DNA from: CAKZLS01 sp963701445
GTDB taxonomy: Bacteria > Pseudomonadota > Alphaproteobacteria > Rhodospirillales > Defluviicoccaceae
Reading direction: 5' to 3'
DNA length: 64,000 nt
NCBI GenBank assembly: GCA_963701445.1
Contig: CAVPAM010000018.1
Location: 17,175 to 81,174, forward strand
The notes under the pieces were generated by a model. The model made no database searches. It was given only the letters and a program-made list of their open reading frames with translations, and had not been told where the DNA came from. Of this stretch, positions 9,458 to 18,820 are shown piece after piece. A program made the translations under genes and the position numbers. Numbering within the stretch: position 1 is the first letter of the stretch; every line of letters begins with the position of its first letter.

Positions 9458-11251
9458 CTATTCTTTCGGGTACAGTCCGTCGAGCGCGCCGCCGTAGGTT
9501 TGTTTCAGCACGTGGCGGCGGATTTTCATGGTGGGCGTGAGCTGTGCGTTTTCCACGGTGAAGGGTTCTGGCGCGATGACGAACCTGCGGACCTTTTCGA
9601 TGATGGGGACGGTTGCGTTGACCTTTTCGATGGCGGTGGCGAGCGCCGTGCGCAGATCCTTGTCGTCGGCGAGCGCGGCCAGGTCGGCCGGCTTGCCGGC
9701 GTCGCGCGCCCACGTTTTCAGCCATCCCTCGTCGGGCACGATCAACCCCACCAGATGCGGACGATGGTCCCCGTACACCATGGCCTGCGCGATCTCCGGG
9801 CGCAGGGTCAGCATGCTCTCGATCCGCGCGGGAGACAGGTTGTCGCCGCCCGAGTTGACGATGATATCCTTCTTGCGGTCGGTGATGCGGATGTAGCCGT
9901 GTTCGTCCACCTCTCCGATATCGCCGGTGTGCAGCCAGCCGTCGCGGAGCACCTCCCTGGTCGCCTCCTCGTTGCGCCAGTATCCCTGCATGACCATCTC
10001 GCCGCGCACCAGGATTTCGCCGTCGGCGGCGATCCACACCTCCACGTCCTTTATGGGCCGCCCGACGGTGTTCATCTTGACCCGCTTCGGACGGTTGACG
10101 CTGATCAGCGGCGCCGCCTCGGTCTGTCCATAGCCCTGGAAGACCGGCAGCCCGAGGGCCGCGAAAAACGTGCCGATCTCCGGATTGAGGGGGGCGCCGC
10201 CGGAGACGAGGGCCTTGAGCCGGCCGCCGAAACGGGCGCGGACCTTGTCGCGGACCAGCCGGTCCAGGACGCTGTCCATCAGTCGGTCCAGCAGTCCCAG
10301 GCTGTCGGGATCCTGGACCCGGCGGGTCCCGATCTCCAGCGCTTTCGTGAACATTTTCTCCTTGATGCCGCCGGCCGCGCGGACGCCATGGGTGATCCGC
10401 TGATGCAGGGTTTCATAAAGACGCGGCACCGCCGTCATGATGGTGGGGCGGACTTCGGGAAGGTTGGTGGTCAGTTTGTCGACGCTCTCGGCGTAATAGA
10501 TTTGCGCCCCGATATAGATGGGAAAGAATTGGCCGGCGGTGTGCTCGTAGGCGTGCGAGAGGGGAAGGAACGACAGAAAGACCACGTCGTCGAGACCGAT
10601 TTCCGAAAGGGCGTCCGCCGCGCCGGCGCAGTTGTGGAGGAGGGCGCCGTGGTGGAGCATGACCCCCTTCGGCGCGCCGCCGGTGCCGGAGGTGTAGATG
10701 ATGCAGGCAAGGTCGGACCGCTTGAGCCGCTTGGCCGCCTGGATGACGTTGGTATGGCCGTGTTCGCCCTGGATCATCAGGTCTTCCCAAGCCAGGATGT
10801 CGACACCGGTCGTCGGCGGCACCTCTCCCGGCTCGATCATCACGAGGAAGGATGTTTCCGGCGAAGCCTGGGCGGCGGGCAAGACCCTTTCGGCCAGTTT
10901 GGGGGTGGAGACGACAACGCCCTTGGCGCCGCTGTTCTCGAGAATGTAGCGATGGTTTTCCGTCGTGTTGGTGGTGTAGGCGGGAACCGTGACCCCGCCC
11001 GCCGCCATGATGGCCAAGTCCGCGATCAGCCACCCGGGCCGGTTTTCCGAGACGATCACCACGCGGTCGCCGGGCTGGATGCCCGCCTTCTGGAGGCCGC
11101 GGGTGAACGCGCTGACGCGCGCCGCCACGTCCCGCCAGCTCATCGGCCGGAACTGTCCCTCGCGCTTGACCCAGAGAAACGGCCGCTCGCCGAGGCGGTC
11201 GGCCTGTTTAAAAAACATGGTTACGAGATTGCGCCAGTCCGCCGGGATCAT
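9458..11251 (-). CDS. AMP-dependent long-chain fatty acid-CoA ligase
   Basis: 597 aa from ATG 11251, with GAGGAAC upstream. Adenylate-forming enzyme motifs are in order: the P-loop-like YTSGTGGAPKGVMLHH (~200), a central GYGQTEAAP (~385), DGWLHTGDIG (~440), the hinge TDRKKDIIVNSGG (~460), and a C-terminal PTMKIRR with the catalytic Lys. The length and arrangement match long-chain acyl-CoA synthetases (FadD15/FAA type) that activate fatty acids to acyl-AMP and then acyl-CoA. Chain-length preference cannot be read. It is divergent from the oligoendopeptidase gene with a ~100-bp promoter region. The 265 bp between it and the serralysin gene show no feature I recognise. Confidence 0.93.
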   Translation of the reverse strand: MIPADWRNLVTMFFKQADRLGERPFLWVKREGQFRPMSWRDVAARVSAFTRGLQKAGIQPGDRVVIVSENRPGWLIADLAIMAAGGVTVPAYTTNTTENHRYILENSGAKGVVVSTPKLAERVLPAAQASPETSFLVMIEPGEVPPTTGVDILAWEDLMIQGEHGHTNVIQAAKRLKRSDLACIIYTSGTGGAPKGVMLHHGALLHNCAGAADALSEIGLDDVVFLSFLPLSHAYEHTAGQFFPIYIGAQIYYAESVDKLTTNLPEVRPTIMTAVPRLYETLHQRITHGVRAAGGIKEKMFTKALEIGTRRVQDPDSLGLLDRLMDSVLDRLVRDKVRARFGGRLKALVSGGAPLNPEIGTFFAALGLPVFQGYGQTEAAPLISVNRPKRVKMNTVGRPIKDVEVWIAADGEILVRGEMVMQGYWRNEEATREVLRDGWLHTGDIGEVDEHGYIRITDRKKDIIVNSGGDNLSPARIESMLTLRPEIAQAMVYGDHRPHLVGLIVPDEGWLKTWARDAGKPADLAALADDKDLRTALATAIEKVNATVPIIEKVRRFVIAPEPFTVENAQLTPTMKIRRHVLKQTYGGALDGLYPKE

Positions 11252-11350
11252 TGACCGTTGTTCCTCAACCCGCCTGCCTCCATGCCGTGCGTTGCTGTTG
11301 CCGCGTCCTCATTCCACCCTTATATGCCGATTTGTGCAAGGAGGAAGCGA

Positions 11351-13156
11351 ATGAAAGAACTGTCCGCCGCCGTCGCGGCCCCGATCGCAAACCAAGACAC
11401 GCCGTCCCTTCCCGAATGGGACCTCGGCGAGCTGTACACGGCGCCGGATTCTCCGGCCATTCAGGCCGATCTGGACTGGGCCGGGACCCAGGCCAAGGAT
11501 TTCAACGCGGCGTATGCCGGCCGTCTCGATGATCTCGAGCATGCGGAATTCGGGCGGGCCATCGAACGATTCGAGGCGATCATCGAGCGGTTGCACAAGG
11601 TCATGAGCTTTGCCCAGCTGGTGTTCGCCGGCGATCAGGGCGACCCCGAGCGGGGCCGGTTCCTGCAAACCATGCAGGAGCGGTATAACGCGATCTACGC
11701 CGATCTGCTGTTCTTCACGCTCGAGATCAACCGCATGGAGGACGATCCGCTCGAAGCCAAGCTGTCGGACCCGGTGGTGAAGCGGTATTGGCCGTGGCTC
11801 CGCGACACCCGGGTGTTCAGGCCCCACCAGCTCTCCGACGAACTCGAAAAGCTGCTTCACGACAAGGCGGTGACCGGCGCCGCGTCTTGGGTCCGGCTGT
11901 TCGACCAGACCATGGCCGAGCTGCGTTTTCCCGTGGACGGCAAGGACCTGACCCTGGCGGATACCCTCAACCTCCTCGACAACACGGAATCCAGCGTCCG
12001 CGAGAAGGGCGCCAAGGCTCTCGGCCGGGTGTTCGGCGAGAACATCGAGACCTTCTCGCTGATCACCAACACCTTGGCCAAGGACAAGGAAATCGAGGAC
12101 AAGTGGCGCGGCTATCCTCGTCCGGTGTCGGAAAGAAACCTGTCCAACAAGGTGGAGGACGAGGTGGTGGAGGCGCTCGTCGGCACGATCCGCGACGCCT
12201 ACGGGGACCTCGCGCATCGCTACTATGCGATGAAGGCGAAGTGGTTCGGCCAGGACCGGCTCGATTACTGGGACCGCAACGCGCCTCTGCCGGGACAGGA
12301 CGGCCGGACGTATGCCTGGGACGAGGGCCGGCGGATCGTGCTCGGCGCCTTCGAGCGTTTCGACCCGAGGATCGCCGCCATCGCCGGCCGGTTTTTCGAC
12401 AACGGATGGATCGACGCCGCGCCCCGGCCGGGCAAGGATTCGGGCGCGTTCTGCCATCCCACCGTGCCTTCGGTCCATCCCTATGTGCTGCTCAATTTCT
12501 ACGGCCGGCCGCGGGACGTGGCGACCTTGGCCCACGAGTTGGGACATGGTGTCCATCAGGTGCTGGCCGCCGACCGGGGCACGCTGTTGTCGGACACGCC
12601 GCTGACGCTGGCGGAGACCGCTTCGGTGTTCGGGGAGATGCTGGTGTTCCGGGCGTTGGTCGCGGACCAGGACGATCCCGGGCAGCGGCGGAGGCTGCTG
12701 GCCAAGAAGGTGGAGGACATGCTCAACACCGTGGTCCGGCAAACGGCCTTCCACGAGTTCGAGCAGCGCGTTCACCAGGAACGGCGCGCCGGCGAGCTGT
12801 CGTCCCGGCGCCTCGGCGAGATCTGGCTCGACATCCAGACCGAGAGCCTGGGGCCGGCGCTCCGTTTCGACGACACCTACCGGCACTTCTGGGCCTATAT
12901 CCCGCACTTCGTCCATTCGCCGTTTTACGTGTACGCCTACGCTTTTGGCGATTGCCTCGTGAACTCCCTATATCAGGTCTACAGCGAGGGCCACGCGGGC
13001 TTCGAGGACAAGTTCGTCGAGATGCTCCAGGCCGGCGGTACGCTCCGCCATCGCGATCTGCTGCGGCCCTTCGGCCTGGATGCGAGTGATCCGAATTTCT
13101 GGCGCCGCGGTATTGAAGTGGTGTCGGGCTTGATCGATGAATTGGAAGGCACTTGA
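11351..13156 (+). CDS. M3-family oligoendopeptidase (PepF type)
   Basis: 601 aa. The ATG at 11351 follows AAGGAGGAA (about 11337-11346); an open frame extends upstream to 11258 but the ribosome site favours the internal start. LAHELGHGVHQ carries the M3 zinc site HExxH, and the downstream ETASVFGEM supplies the third ligand, Glu. Length and organisation match the PepF/M3B clade of cytoplasmic zinc oligopeptidases, which trim short peptides. The stop codon overlaps the start of the ABC1 kinase (TGATG), so the two are translationally coupled. Confidence 0.93.
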   Translation: MKELSAAVAAPIANQDTPSLPEWDLGELYTAPDSPAIQADLDWAGTQAKDFNAAYAGRLDDLEHAEFGRAIERFEAIIERLHKVMSFAQLVFAGDQGDPERGRFLQTMQERYNAIYADLLFFTLEINRMEDDPLEAKLSDPVVKRYWPWLRDTRVFRPHQLSDELEKLLHDKAVTGAASWVRLFDQTMAELRFPVDGKDLTLADTLNLLDNTESSVREKGAKALGRVFGENIETFSLITNTLAKDKEIEDKWRGYPRPVSERNLSNKVEDEVVEALVGTIRDAYGDLAHRYYAMKAKWFGQDRLDYWDRNAPLPGQDGRTYAWDEGRRIVLGAFERFDPRIAAIAGRFFDNGWIDAAPRPGKDSGAFCHPTVPSVHPYVLLNFYGRPRDVATLAHELGHGVHQVLAADRGTLLSDTPLTLAETASVFGEMLVFRALVADQDDPGQRRRLLAKKVEDMLNTVVRQTAFHEFEQRVHQERRAGELSSRRLGEIWLDIQTESLGPALRFDDTYRHFWAYIPHFVHSPFYVYAYAFGDCLVNSLYQVYSEGHAGFEDKFVEMLQAGGTLRHRDLLRPFGLDASDPNFWRRGIEVVSGLIDELEGT

Positions 13157-14529
13157 TGCCAGAACCAGTGGACACGGACACCAGGGCGTTTGACGACACG
13201 GACTCCCTCGGTGGCCGGATAAAGCGGTACGCCCAGGTGGGAACCGCCATGGGCGGGATCGCGGCGCGCTACGCCGGCGGGCGCTTTCTCGGAATGCCCT
13301 TGGACAACCTGGCCCATGCCGGCGAGTTGAAGGCGGCGCTCGGCGGGCTCAAGGGACCGCTGATGAAGGTGGCGCAGATCCTCGCGACCGTGCCCGACAT
13401 GCTTCCGGAAGAGTACACCGCCGAGCTTACGCAACTTCAGACCAACGCGCCCTCCATGGGTTGGGCGTTCGTCAAGCGGCGGATGAACGCGGAGCTTGGC
13501 CCCGACTGGCAGTCGCGGTTCGCGTCCTTCGAACACACCGCCGCCGCCGCCGCGTCGCTGGGGCAGGTGCATCGCGCCGAGAGTCACGAAGGCCAGCGGC
13601 TGGCGTGCAAGTTGCAGTATCCGGACATGCGCTCGGCCGTCGAGGCCGACCTCCGGCAACTCAAGCTCATCTTTTCCATCTACCGGCGGTACGACAAGGC
13701 CATCGACCCCTCCAATATCCACACCGAGCTTTCGGAGCGTCTTCGCGAGGAACTGGATTACGAACGCGAGGCCCGGCATATGGCCCTGTACAGTCGGATC
13801 CTGGCCGACGAGCCCGGCGTCCACGTGCCGGAAACCTTGCCGGAGCTGTGCTCCGACCGGCTGTTGACCATGACGTGGCTCGACGGCGAGCCGATCATGA
13901 ATTTCGTCGATCATCACATGGACGCCCGCAACACGGTCGCGCGCAACATGTTCCGGGCGTGGTACGTGCCGTTCTACGAATACGGCGTGCTGCACGGCGA
14001 CCCGCACCTCGGCAACTACACGGTCCGTCCCGATGGGTCGGTCAATCTCCTCGATTTCGGCTGCATCCGGGTGTTCAGGCCCGATTTCATCCGCGCCGTC
14101 GTGGACCTGTACTGGTCGCTCCGCAACGACGACCGCGACCTGGCGGTTCATGCCTACGAGACCTGGGGCTTCAAGAACCTCAGCCGCGACGTGATCGACA
14201 TCCTCAACCAGTGGGCCATGTTCCTGTACCGGCCGCTGATGGAGGATCGGGCGCAGACCATCCAGGAGGAGGGGGGCACCATGTACGGCGCGAAGGTCGC
14301 CGGCAAGGTCCAGCGGGAGCTCCGCGACGTGGGCGGCGTGACTCCGCCACGCGAGTTCGTCCTGATGGACCGGGCGGCCATCGGTCTCGGCAGCGTGTTC
14401 ACCCGGCTGAACGCCGAGGTCAACTGGCACCGCATGTTCCATGAACTGATCGAGGACATGGACGCGAAGGCGCTCGGCGAGCGCCAGAAGCAGGCGCTGG
14501 AGGCGACCGGACTGCCCTTGCCCGAATGA
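13156..14529 (+). CDS. ABC1/UbiB-family atypical kinase
   Basis: 457 aa. The ATG at 13156 shares its A with the TGA of the upstream peptidase gene. ABC1-family features are visible: LKGPLMKVAQILAT (the KxGQ-like N-terminal extension, here KVAQ), the alanine-rich nucleotide loop AAAAASLGQVHRAE, ELDYEREARHM, catalytic loop HGDPHLGNY and metal-binding LLDFGCIR. Family members (UbiB, COQ8, AarF) support ubiquinone synthesis as atypical kinases or ATPases. KVAQ in place of KxGQ departs from the canonical motif. The true ubiB usually sits with ubiE, so this is probably a paralogue of uncertain role. Confidence 0.9.
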   Translation: MPEPVDTDTRAFDDTDSLGGRIKRYAQVGTAMGGIAARYAGGRFLGMPLDNLAHAGELKAALGGLKGPLMKVAQILATVPDMLPEEYTAELTQLQTNAPSMGWAFVKRRMNAELGPDWQSRFASFEHTAAAAASLGQVHRAESHEGQRLACKLQYPDMRSAVEADLRQLKLIFSIYRRYDKAIDPSNIHTELSERLREELDYEREARHMALYSRILADEPGVHVPETLPELCSDRLLTMTWLDGEPIMNFVDHHMDARNTVARNMFRAWYVPFYEYGVLHGDPHLGNYTVRPDGSVNLLDFGCIRVFRPDFIRAVVDLYWSLRNDDRDLAVHAYETWGFKNLSRDVIDILNQWAMFLYRPLMEDRAQTIQEEGGTMYGAKVAGKVQRELRDVGGVTPPREFVLMDRAAIGLGSVFTRLNAEVNWHRMFHELIEDMDAKALGERQKQALEATGLPLPE

Positions 14530-14578
14530 CACATGTCGGCGGGGATCGCCCGCCCTTCGAACCAGGGGGATATCAATA

Positions 14579-14902
14579 ATGATCGTGACCACCACCGACG
14601 GCGTCGACGGCCGGAAAATCAAGAGCTACATGGGTGTCGTGACGGGACAGGCCGTCATGGGAACCAACGTGTTCCGGGATTTCTTCGCGAGCATCACCGA
14701 CGTGGTCGGCGGGCGTTCGGGATCCTACGAGAAGGAACTGCGCAAGGCGAAGGACCTGGCCATGGCGGAGATGATCGAGGAAGCCCAGGATCTGGGGGCC
14801 GACGCCGTCGTGGGAGTGGACCTCGATTACGAGCACCTGGGCGGCGAGGCAAAATCCATGCTCATGGTCAGCGCCAACGGCACCGCCGTGAAATTGGCCT
14901 GA
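14579..14902 (+). CDS. YbjQ/UPF0145 family protein
   Basis: 107 aa, starting MIVTTTDGVDGRKI. It has the full YbjQ pattern: GVVTGQAVMGTNVFRDF, a helical stretch LRKAKDLAMAEMIEEAQ, and GADAVVGVDLDYEHLG. The family forms small cytoplasmic oligomers, sometimes described as heavy-metal-binding; its function is not settled. GGGG lies just before the start. It is codirectional with the ABC1 kinase, 49 bp away, and could share its transcript. Confidence 0.9.
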   Translation: MIVTTTDGVDGRKIKSYMGVVTGQAVMGTNVFRDFFASITDVVGGRSGSYEKELRKAKDLAMAEMIEEAQDLGADAVVGVDLDYEHLGGEAKSMLMVSANGTAVKLA

Positions 14903-15071
14903 ACAGCGGCCCTCTTTCCACCTGCGGCCGAATTTCCCGGCCGCCGGCGATCCTGCTCGTACGCGAACAGAGGAAACTCAAGGGTTTTTTCAGCCAGCCC
15001 TTGTGCATCGTTGCATGACCGTGCATAAACCCTCGACAAAATTCAAAGAGGACAGCGCGGGGAATTCCGAG

Positions 15072-16223
15072 ATGAAAATCGCAATACCCAAGGAGCGCGC
15101 ACCCGGAGAAACCCGGGTGGCGGCCTCGCCTGATGCGGTAAAGAAGTTCGTTGCCATGGGCTTCGACGTGGTGATCGAGAAGGGGGCCGGCGACGGCGCT
15201 TCGATGACCGATACCGATTATCAGGAGGCCGGCGCAACCCTTGCCAAGGACGAGGCATCCGCTCTCAAGGATGCCGACGTCATTCTAAAGATTCAAAAAC
15301 CGCTGCTTGGCGACAAGCTGAACGAACTGGCGTTGATGAAGAAGGACGCCGTTCTCGTGGCGCAGATCAACGCGCTGGTCAATCGCGACGACGTGGATGC
15401 ATACGCCAAGGCCGGAATCATGGCCTTCGACCTGCAGCTGATGCCGCGGATCTCGCGGGCCCAATCCATGGATATCCTGTCCAGCCAGAACAATCTGGCC
15501 GGCTACAAGGCCGTCATCGATGGCGTCGCGGAGTTCGGCAGCGCCATGCCGATGATGATGACCGCCGGCGGAACCATTCCTCCGGCAAAGGTGTTCATCA
15601 TGGGCGTCGGTGTCGCGGGTCTGCAGGCCATCGCGACCGCCAAGCGCCTCGGCGCCGTGGTTACGGCCTACGACGTCCGGTTGGCCACCAAGCAACAGGT
15701 GGAGAGCCTCGGCGGCAAGTTCGTCATGGTCGACCCGGACGCGATGAAGGATGCCGAGACATCAGGCGGTTACGCCAAGGAAATGACCGAAGATTACAAG
15801 AAGAAAGAAGCCCAGGTCATCGCCGACCACATCAAGAAGCAGGACATCGTCATTACCACGGCGCTCATTCCTGGCCGTCCGGCGCCCGTTCTGGTGACCG
15901 AGGACATGGTCAAGTCCATGAAAACCGGATCCATCATCGTCGATCTGGCGGTGGAGGCCGGCGGCAACTGCCCGATCTCGGAACCCGGGAAGGTGGTGGT
16001 CAAGCATGGCGTCAAGCTGGTGGGTCACACCAACGTGCCCAGCCGGTTGGCCAAGGACGCGAGTTCGCTGTTCGCCAGAAACATTCTCAATTTCCTCACC
16101 CCCCAGGTCGACAAGGAGAGCAAGTCGCTCAAGTTCGACTGGGAGGACGATACCGTCAAGGGGACCTTGCTGACCCGTGATGGGAAAGTGGTGAACCCGG
16201 CGTTGACAGGGGAGGCCAGCTGA
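15072..16223 (+). CDS. pntAA: NAD(P) transhydrogenase subunit alpha part 1 (NAD-binding domain I)
   Basis: 383 aa from ATG 15072 (MKIAIPKERAPGETRVA), the canonical start of the family; the open frame extends upstream to 15003 without support. GVGVAGLQAIATAKRLGAVV is the Rossmann nucleotide loop. QLMPRISRAQSMDILSSQ and LVTEDMVKSMKTGSIIVDLA are conserved domain I blocks. The protein is soluble and carries the NAD(H) site of the proton-translocating transhydrogenase, which makes NADPH from NADH using the proton gradient. The split into three genes (pntAA, pntAB, pntB) is the Rhodospirillum-type arrangement. Only 2 bp separate it from pntAB. This gene reads cleanly, unlike pntAB. Confidence 0.96.
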   Translation: MKIAIPKERAPGETRVAASPDAVKKFVAMGFDVVIEKGAGDGASMTDTDYQEAGATLAKDEASALKDADVILKIQKPLLGDKLNELALMKKDAVLVAQINALVNRDDVDAYAKAGIMAFDLQLMPRISRAQSMDILSSQNNLAGYKAVIDGVAEFGSAMPMMMTAGGTIPPAKVFIMGVGVAGLQAIATAKRLGAVVTAYDVRLATKQQVESLGGKFVMVDPDAMKDAETSGGYAKEMTEDYKKKEAQVIADHIKKQDIVITTALIPGRPAPVLVTEDMVKSMKTGSIIVDLAVEAGGNCPISEPGKVVVKHGVKLVGHTNVPSRLAKDASSLFARNILNFLTPQVDKESKSLKFDWEDDTVKGTLLTRDGKVVNPALTGEAS

Positions 16224-16225
16224 TC

Positions 16226-16644
16226 ATGGATGCATCAAACATTGTCGATCTGGCGGCGAAGGCTGGCCGACGAGGCCGCCAAGCTCGCCGAGCAGGCGGG
16301 ACAGCTCGCCAACAGCGCGACGCAGATGGTCGTGGGCACCGCGCCCGTCGCCGAGAGCGGCGACTTCCTGGGCCTGTTCACCATCTTCGTGCTCGCGTGT
16401 TTCATCGGCTTCTATGTTGTGTGGAGCGTCACACCGGCGCTGCACTCGCCGCTGATGAGCGTGACCAACGCCATTTCATCGGTGATTATCGTCGGCGGCC
16501 TGCTGGCCGCCGGGCCGGCCCATTTCGACTTTTCGAAGATCATGGGCTTTCTTCGCGGTGATCCTGGCGTCGGTGAATATCTTCGGCGGCTTCATCGTCA
16601 CCCATCGAATGCTCGCCATGTTCAAGAAAAAGAAAAAGAAGTAG
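16226..16644 (+). CDS. pntAB: NAD(P) transhydrogenase subunit alpha part 2 (two apparent frameshifts)
   Basis: Starts MDASNIVDLAAK at 16226 and ends with a lysine-rich tail at the TAG 16642-16644. The frame is broken at 16259-16262 (an extra G) and at TTT 16548-16550 (an extra T). Removing both bases gives 138 aa with the expected plan: an N-terminal helix (LADEAAKLAEQAGQLA), three to four membrane helices (LFTIFVLACFIGFYVVW; ISSVIIVGGLLAAG; VILASVNIFGGF) and VTHRMLAMF. This is the small membrane subunit linking domain I to the proton channel. It lies between intact pntAA and pntB in an essential-looking operon, so sequencing error is more likely than gene loss. Confidence 0.88.
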
Positions 16645-16657
16645 GGGGTCGGAACCA

Positions 16658-18052
16658 ATGGCTGAAACAATTACCGGGTTCGCCTACCTCGTCGCGGGCG
16701 TCCTCTTCATCCTGGCGCTCCGGGGGCTGAGTTCGCCCAACTCGTCGCGCATGGGCAACATCTTCGGCATCGCCGGCATGGTCATCGCCGTCGCGACCAC
16801 GCTCCTCAGTCCGGACGTGGTGAGCTACTGGATGATCATTCTGGGCATCCTGATCGGTGGATCCATCGGCGGGGTGATCGCCATCAAGATCAACATGACG
16901 TCGCTGCCGCAGCTGGTTGCCGCGTTCCATAGCCTCGTGGGTATGGCCGCGGTCTTCGTCGCCACGGCGGCCCTCTATCATCCGGAAGCCTACGGTATCG
17001 GCAACGTCGGCTCGATTCACGCCGGCAGCCTGATCGAAATGGGACTGGGCGTGGCCATCGGCGCCATCACCTTCTCCGGATCGGTGATCGCGTTCCTGAA
17101 GCTGCAGGGGCTGATGAGCGGCAATCCCATCACCTTCCCGATGCAGCACCCGATCAACGCCCTGATCGGCGTCCTCATCCTGGGGTGCATCATCTGGTTC
17201 TGCGCAACGGAATCCTACGCGGCGTACTGGCTGCTGGTGCTGCTGGCCTTCGCCATCGGCTTCCTGTTGATCATTCCCATCGGCGGCGCCGACATGCCGG
17301 TGGTGGTCTCCATGCTCAACTCCTACTCGGGGTGGGCGGCCTGCGGTATCGGCTTTACCCTCCAGAACCCGGCGCTTGTGATCGTCGGCGCGCTGGTGGG
17401 TTCGTCGGGCGCCATCCTCAGCTACATCATGTGCAAGGGGATGAACCGGTCGATCTTCAACGTGCTCCTCGGCGGCTTCGGCGGCGAAGGTGTCACTCCG
17501 GCGGCCGGTGGCCCCGGCGGCGACCGTTCGGTCAAGTCGGGCAGCGCCGACGACGCGGCCTTCATCATGAAGAACGCGTCCAAGGTGATCGTCATTCCCG
17601 GTTACGGCATGGCGGTGGCTCAGGCCCAGCACGCGCTCCGCGAGATGGCCGACAAGCTGAAGGAGGAGGGCGTCGAGGTCAAATACGCCATCCATCCGGT
17701 GGCGGGCCGCATGCCCGGGCACATGAACGTGCTGCTGGCGGAAGCCAACGTGCCCTACGAGGACGTGTTCGAGCTCGAGGAGATCAACCACGAATTCTCC
17801 ACGGCCGACGTGGCCTTCGTGATCGGCGCCAACGACGTCACCAACCCGCTGGCCCGTACGGACAAGAGTTGCGACATCTACGGCATGCCCATCTTCGACG
17901 CCGACAAGGCGGGCACCACGTTGTTCATCAAGCGGTCCATGGCGTCGGGGTATGCCGGCGTCGACAATCCGCTGTTCTTTGCCGACAAGACCATGATGCT
18001 GTTCGGCGACGCCAAGAAGATGACGGAAGAAATCGTCCAGGCGCTCGGCTGA
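16658..18052 (+). CDS. pntB: NAD(P) transhydrogenase subunit beta
   Basis: 464 aa. GGGGG precedes the ATG by about 10 nt. The N-terminal ~280 residues are a bundle of membrane helices (GFAYLVAGVLFILALRGL onward), which form the proton channel with the alpha part 2. The C-terminal ~180 residues are domain III, the NADP(H)-binding part, with VIVIPGYGMAVAQAQHALRE, AIHPVAGRMPGHMNVLLAEA, VIGANDVTNP and FIKRSMASGYAGVDNPLF. All of these are strongly conserved in PntB. It closes the pnt operon and is followed by a strong rho-independent terminator. Confidence 0.96.
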   Translation: MAETITGFAYLVAGVLFILALRGLSSPNSSRMGNIFGIAGMVIAVATTLLSPDVVSYWMIILGILIGGSIGGVIAIKINMTSLPQLVAAFHSLVGMAAVFVATAALYHPEAYGIGNVGSIHAGSLIEMGLGVAIGAITFSGSVIAFLKLQGLMSGNPITFPMQHPINALIGVLILGCIIWFCATESYAAYWLLVLLAFAIGFLLIIPIGGADMPVVVSMLNSYSGWAACGIGFTLQNPALVIVGALVGSSGAILSYIMCKGMNRSIFNVLLGGFGGEGVTPAAGGPGGDRSVKSGSADDAAFIMKNASKVIVIPGYGMAVAQAQHALREMADKLKEEGVEVKYAIHPVAGRMPGHMNVLLAEANVPYEDVFELEEINHEFSTADVAFVIGANDVTNPLARTDKSCDIYGMPIFDADKAGTTLFIKRSMASGYAGVDNPLFFADKTMMLFGDAKKMTEEIVQALG

Positions 18053-18075
18053 CCTTCCCGGCCATGGCCAAAAAG

Positions 18076-18105
18076 AAAACGGGGCGTTCGCGCCCCGTTT
18101 TTTTA
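18076..18105 (+). terminator. Rho-independent terminator of the pnt operon
   Basis: The stem ACGGGGCG / CGCCCCGT closes a TTCG tetraloop and is followed by a run of T's, 24 nt past the pntB stop. The A-run on the 5' side could also let it serve the convergent PAS gene. Confidence 0.92.
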
Positions 18106-18137
18106 TGTCGACGTTCCGCCGCGCGGGGGCGGAGGAC

Positions 18138-18527
18138 TCAGTGTTTCGACTGTTGCTGCAAGGCGACGAAGTAAACCGGCTTGCCGTCGTCGTCGGTGAC
18201 CGGAAACACGCGCCAGAACATCTTGAAGGTGGAGCAATCGCTGCGGTAATTTACCGCCTCCCCCTGAAACGCCCGGCCCGCCGCCAGGTCGTCGCGAAGC
18301 CGATCGAGAACCGTCTTGTCGGTCTCCGGACCCTGCAGGATCTTTGGCGATTTGCCGATGACGTCCTGCTGCTTGTAACCGGTAAGGTCGGTAAAGGCGT
18401 CATTGACGTACACGATGGGGGTGTCGGGTTCGGCCTTGGTGACCATCACCGACGTAAGGCTATGATCGACGATGGCGTCGAGGACATCGTCCACATGATA
18501 GCCGGACAACATTGAACTCACAGACAT
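18138..18527 (-). CDS. Single-domain PAS protein, LOV-like but lacking the flavin cysteine
   Basis: 129 aa, essentially one PAS domain. Conserved PAS blocks are PIVYVNDAFTDLTGY, VIGKSPKILQGPETD, FQGEAVNYRSD and PVYFVALQQQ. The spacing and the ILQGPETD block resemble LOV photosensor domains (GRNCRFLQGP), but the position of the photoactive cysteine is occupied by SPK, so blue-light adduct formation is not expected. No output domain is attached. It may act by protein-protein interaction, like short LOV/PAS proteins. Convergent with pntB and followed closely by the pnt terminator hairpin. Confidence 0.85.
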   Translation of the reverse strand: MSVSSMLSGYHVDDVLDAIVDHSLTSVMVTKAEPDTPIVYVNDAFTDLTGYKQQDVIGKSPKILQGPETDKTVLDRLRDDLAAGRAFQGEAVNYRSDCSTFKMFWRVFPVTDDDGKPVYFVALQQQSKH

Positions 18528-18749
18528 GGTGGTTTCTCCCTGATTTCGATGCTGCTTTTACGCAGACGGGGCGCGTGTGGATTTGTCACGATTTATGTCG
18601 CATTTTGCCGGTGAACCGGTAGGGCGGGGAATCACGCTCTTGACCGTGGCTCCCAAAGGCACTATGTTCTGCTTTTGTTCTTAATCTCGCGGCGCCTGTG
18701 ATCGACACCCGGACCGATCGCTCCGAAATATCGTGGCGTGGCTGGGAAT

Positions 18750-18761
18750 CAATCGCGATTG
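18750..18761. promoter_or_regulatory. 12-bp perfect palindrome upstream of nnrS
   Basis: CAATCGCGATTG, a perfect palindrome 60 bp before the NnrS start codon, in the 293-bp region between the PAS gene and nnrS. Its position suits an operator. It is not a match to the FNR/NnrR consensus TTGAT-N4-ATCAA. Chance occurrence is possible. Confidence 0.3.
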
Positions 18762-18820
18762 CGCGTTGAGCCGCATCCAGGGCTTGCCGTTCCCGTCCTC
18801 GGACATTAGAGGTCACCCCC

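Noticed and set aside
14903..15071. Possible RNA gene or riboswitch before pntAA
   Set aside because: No cloverleaf, conserved riboswitch core or strong hairpin could be identified by eye.
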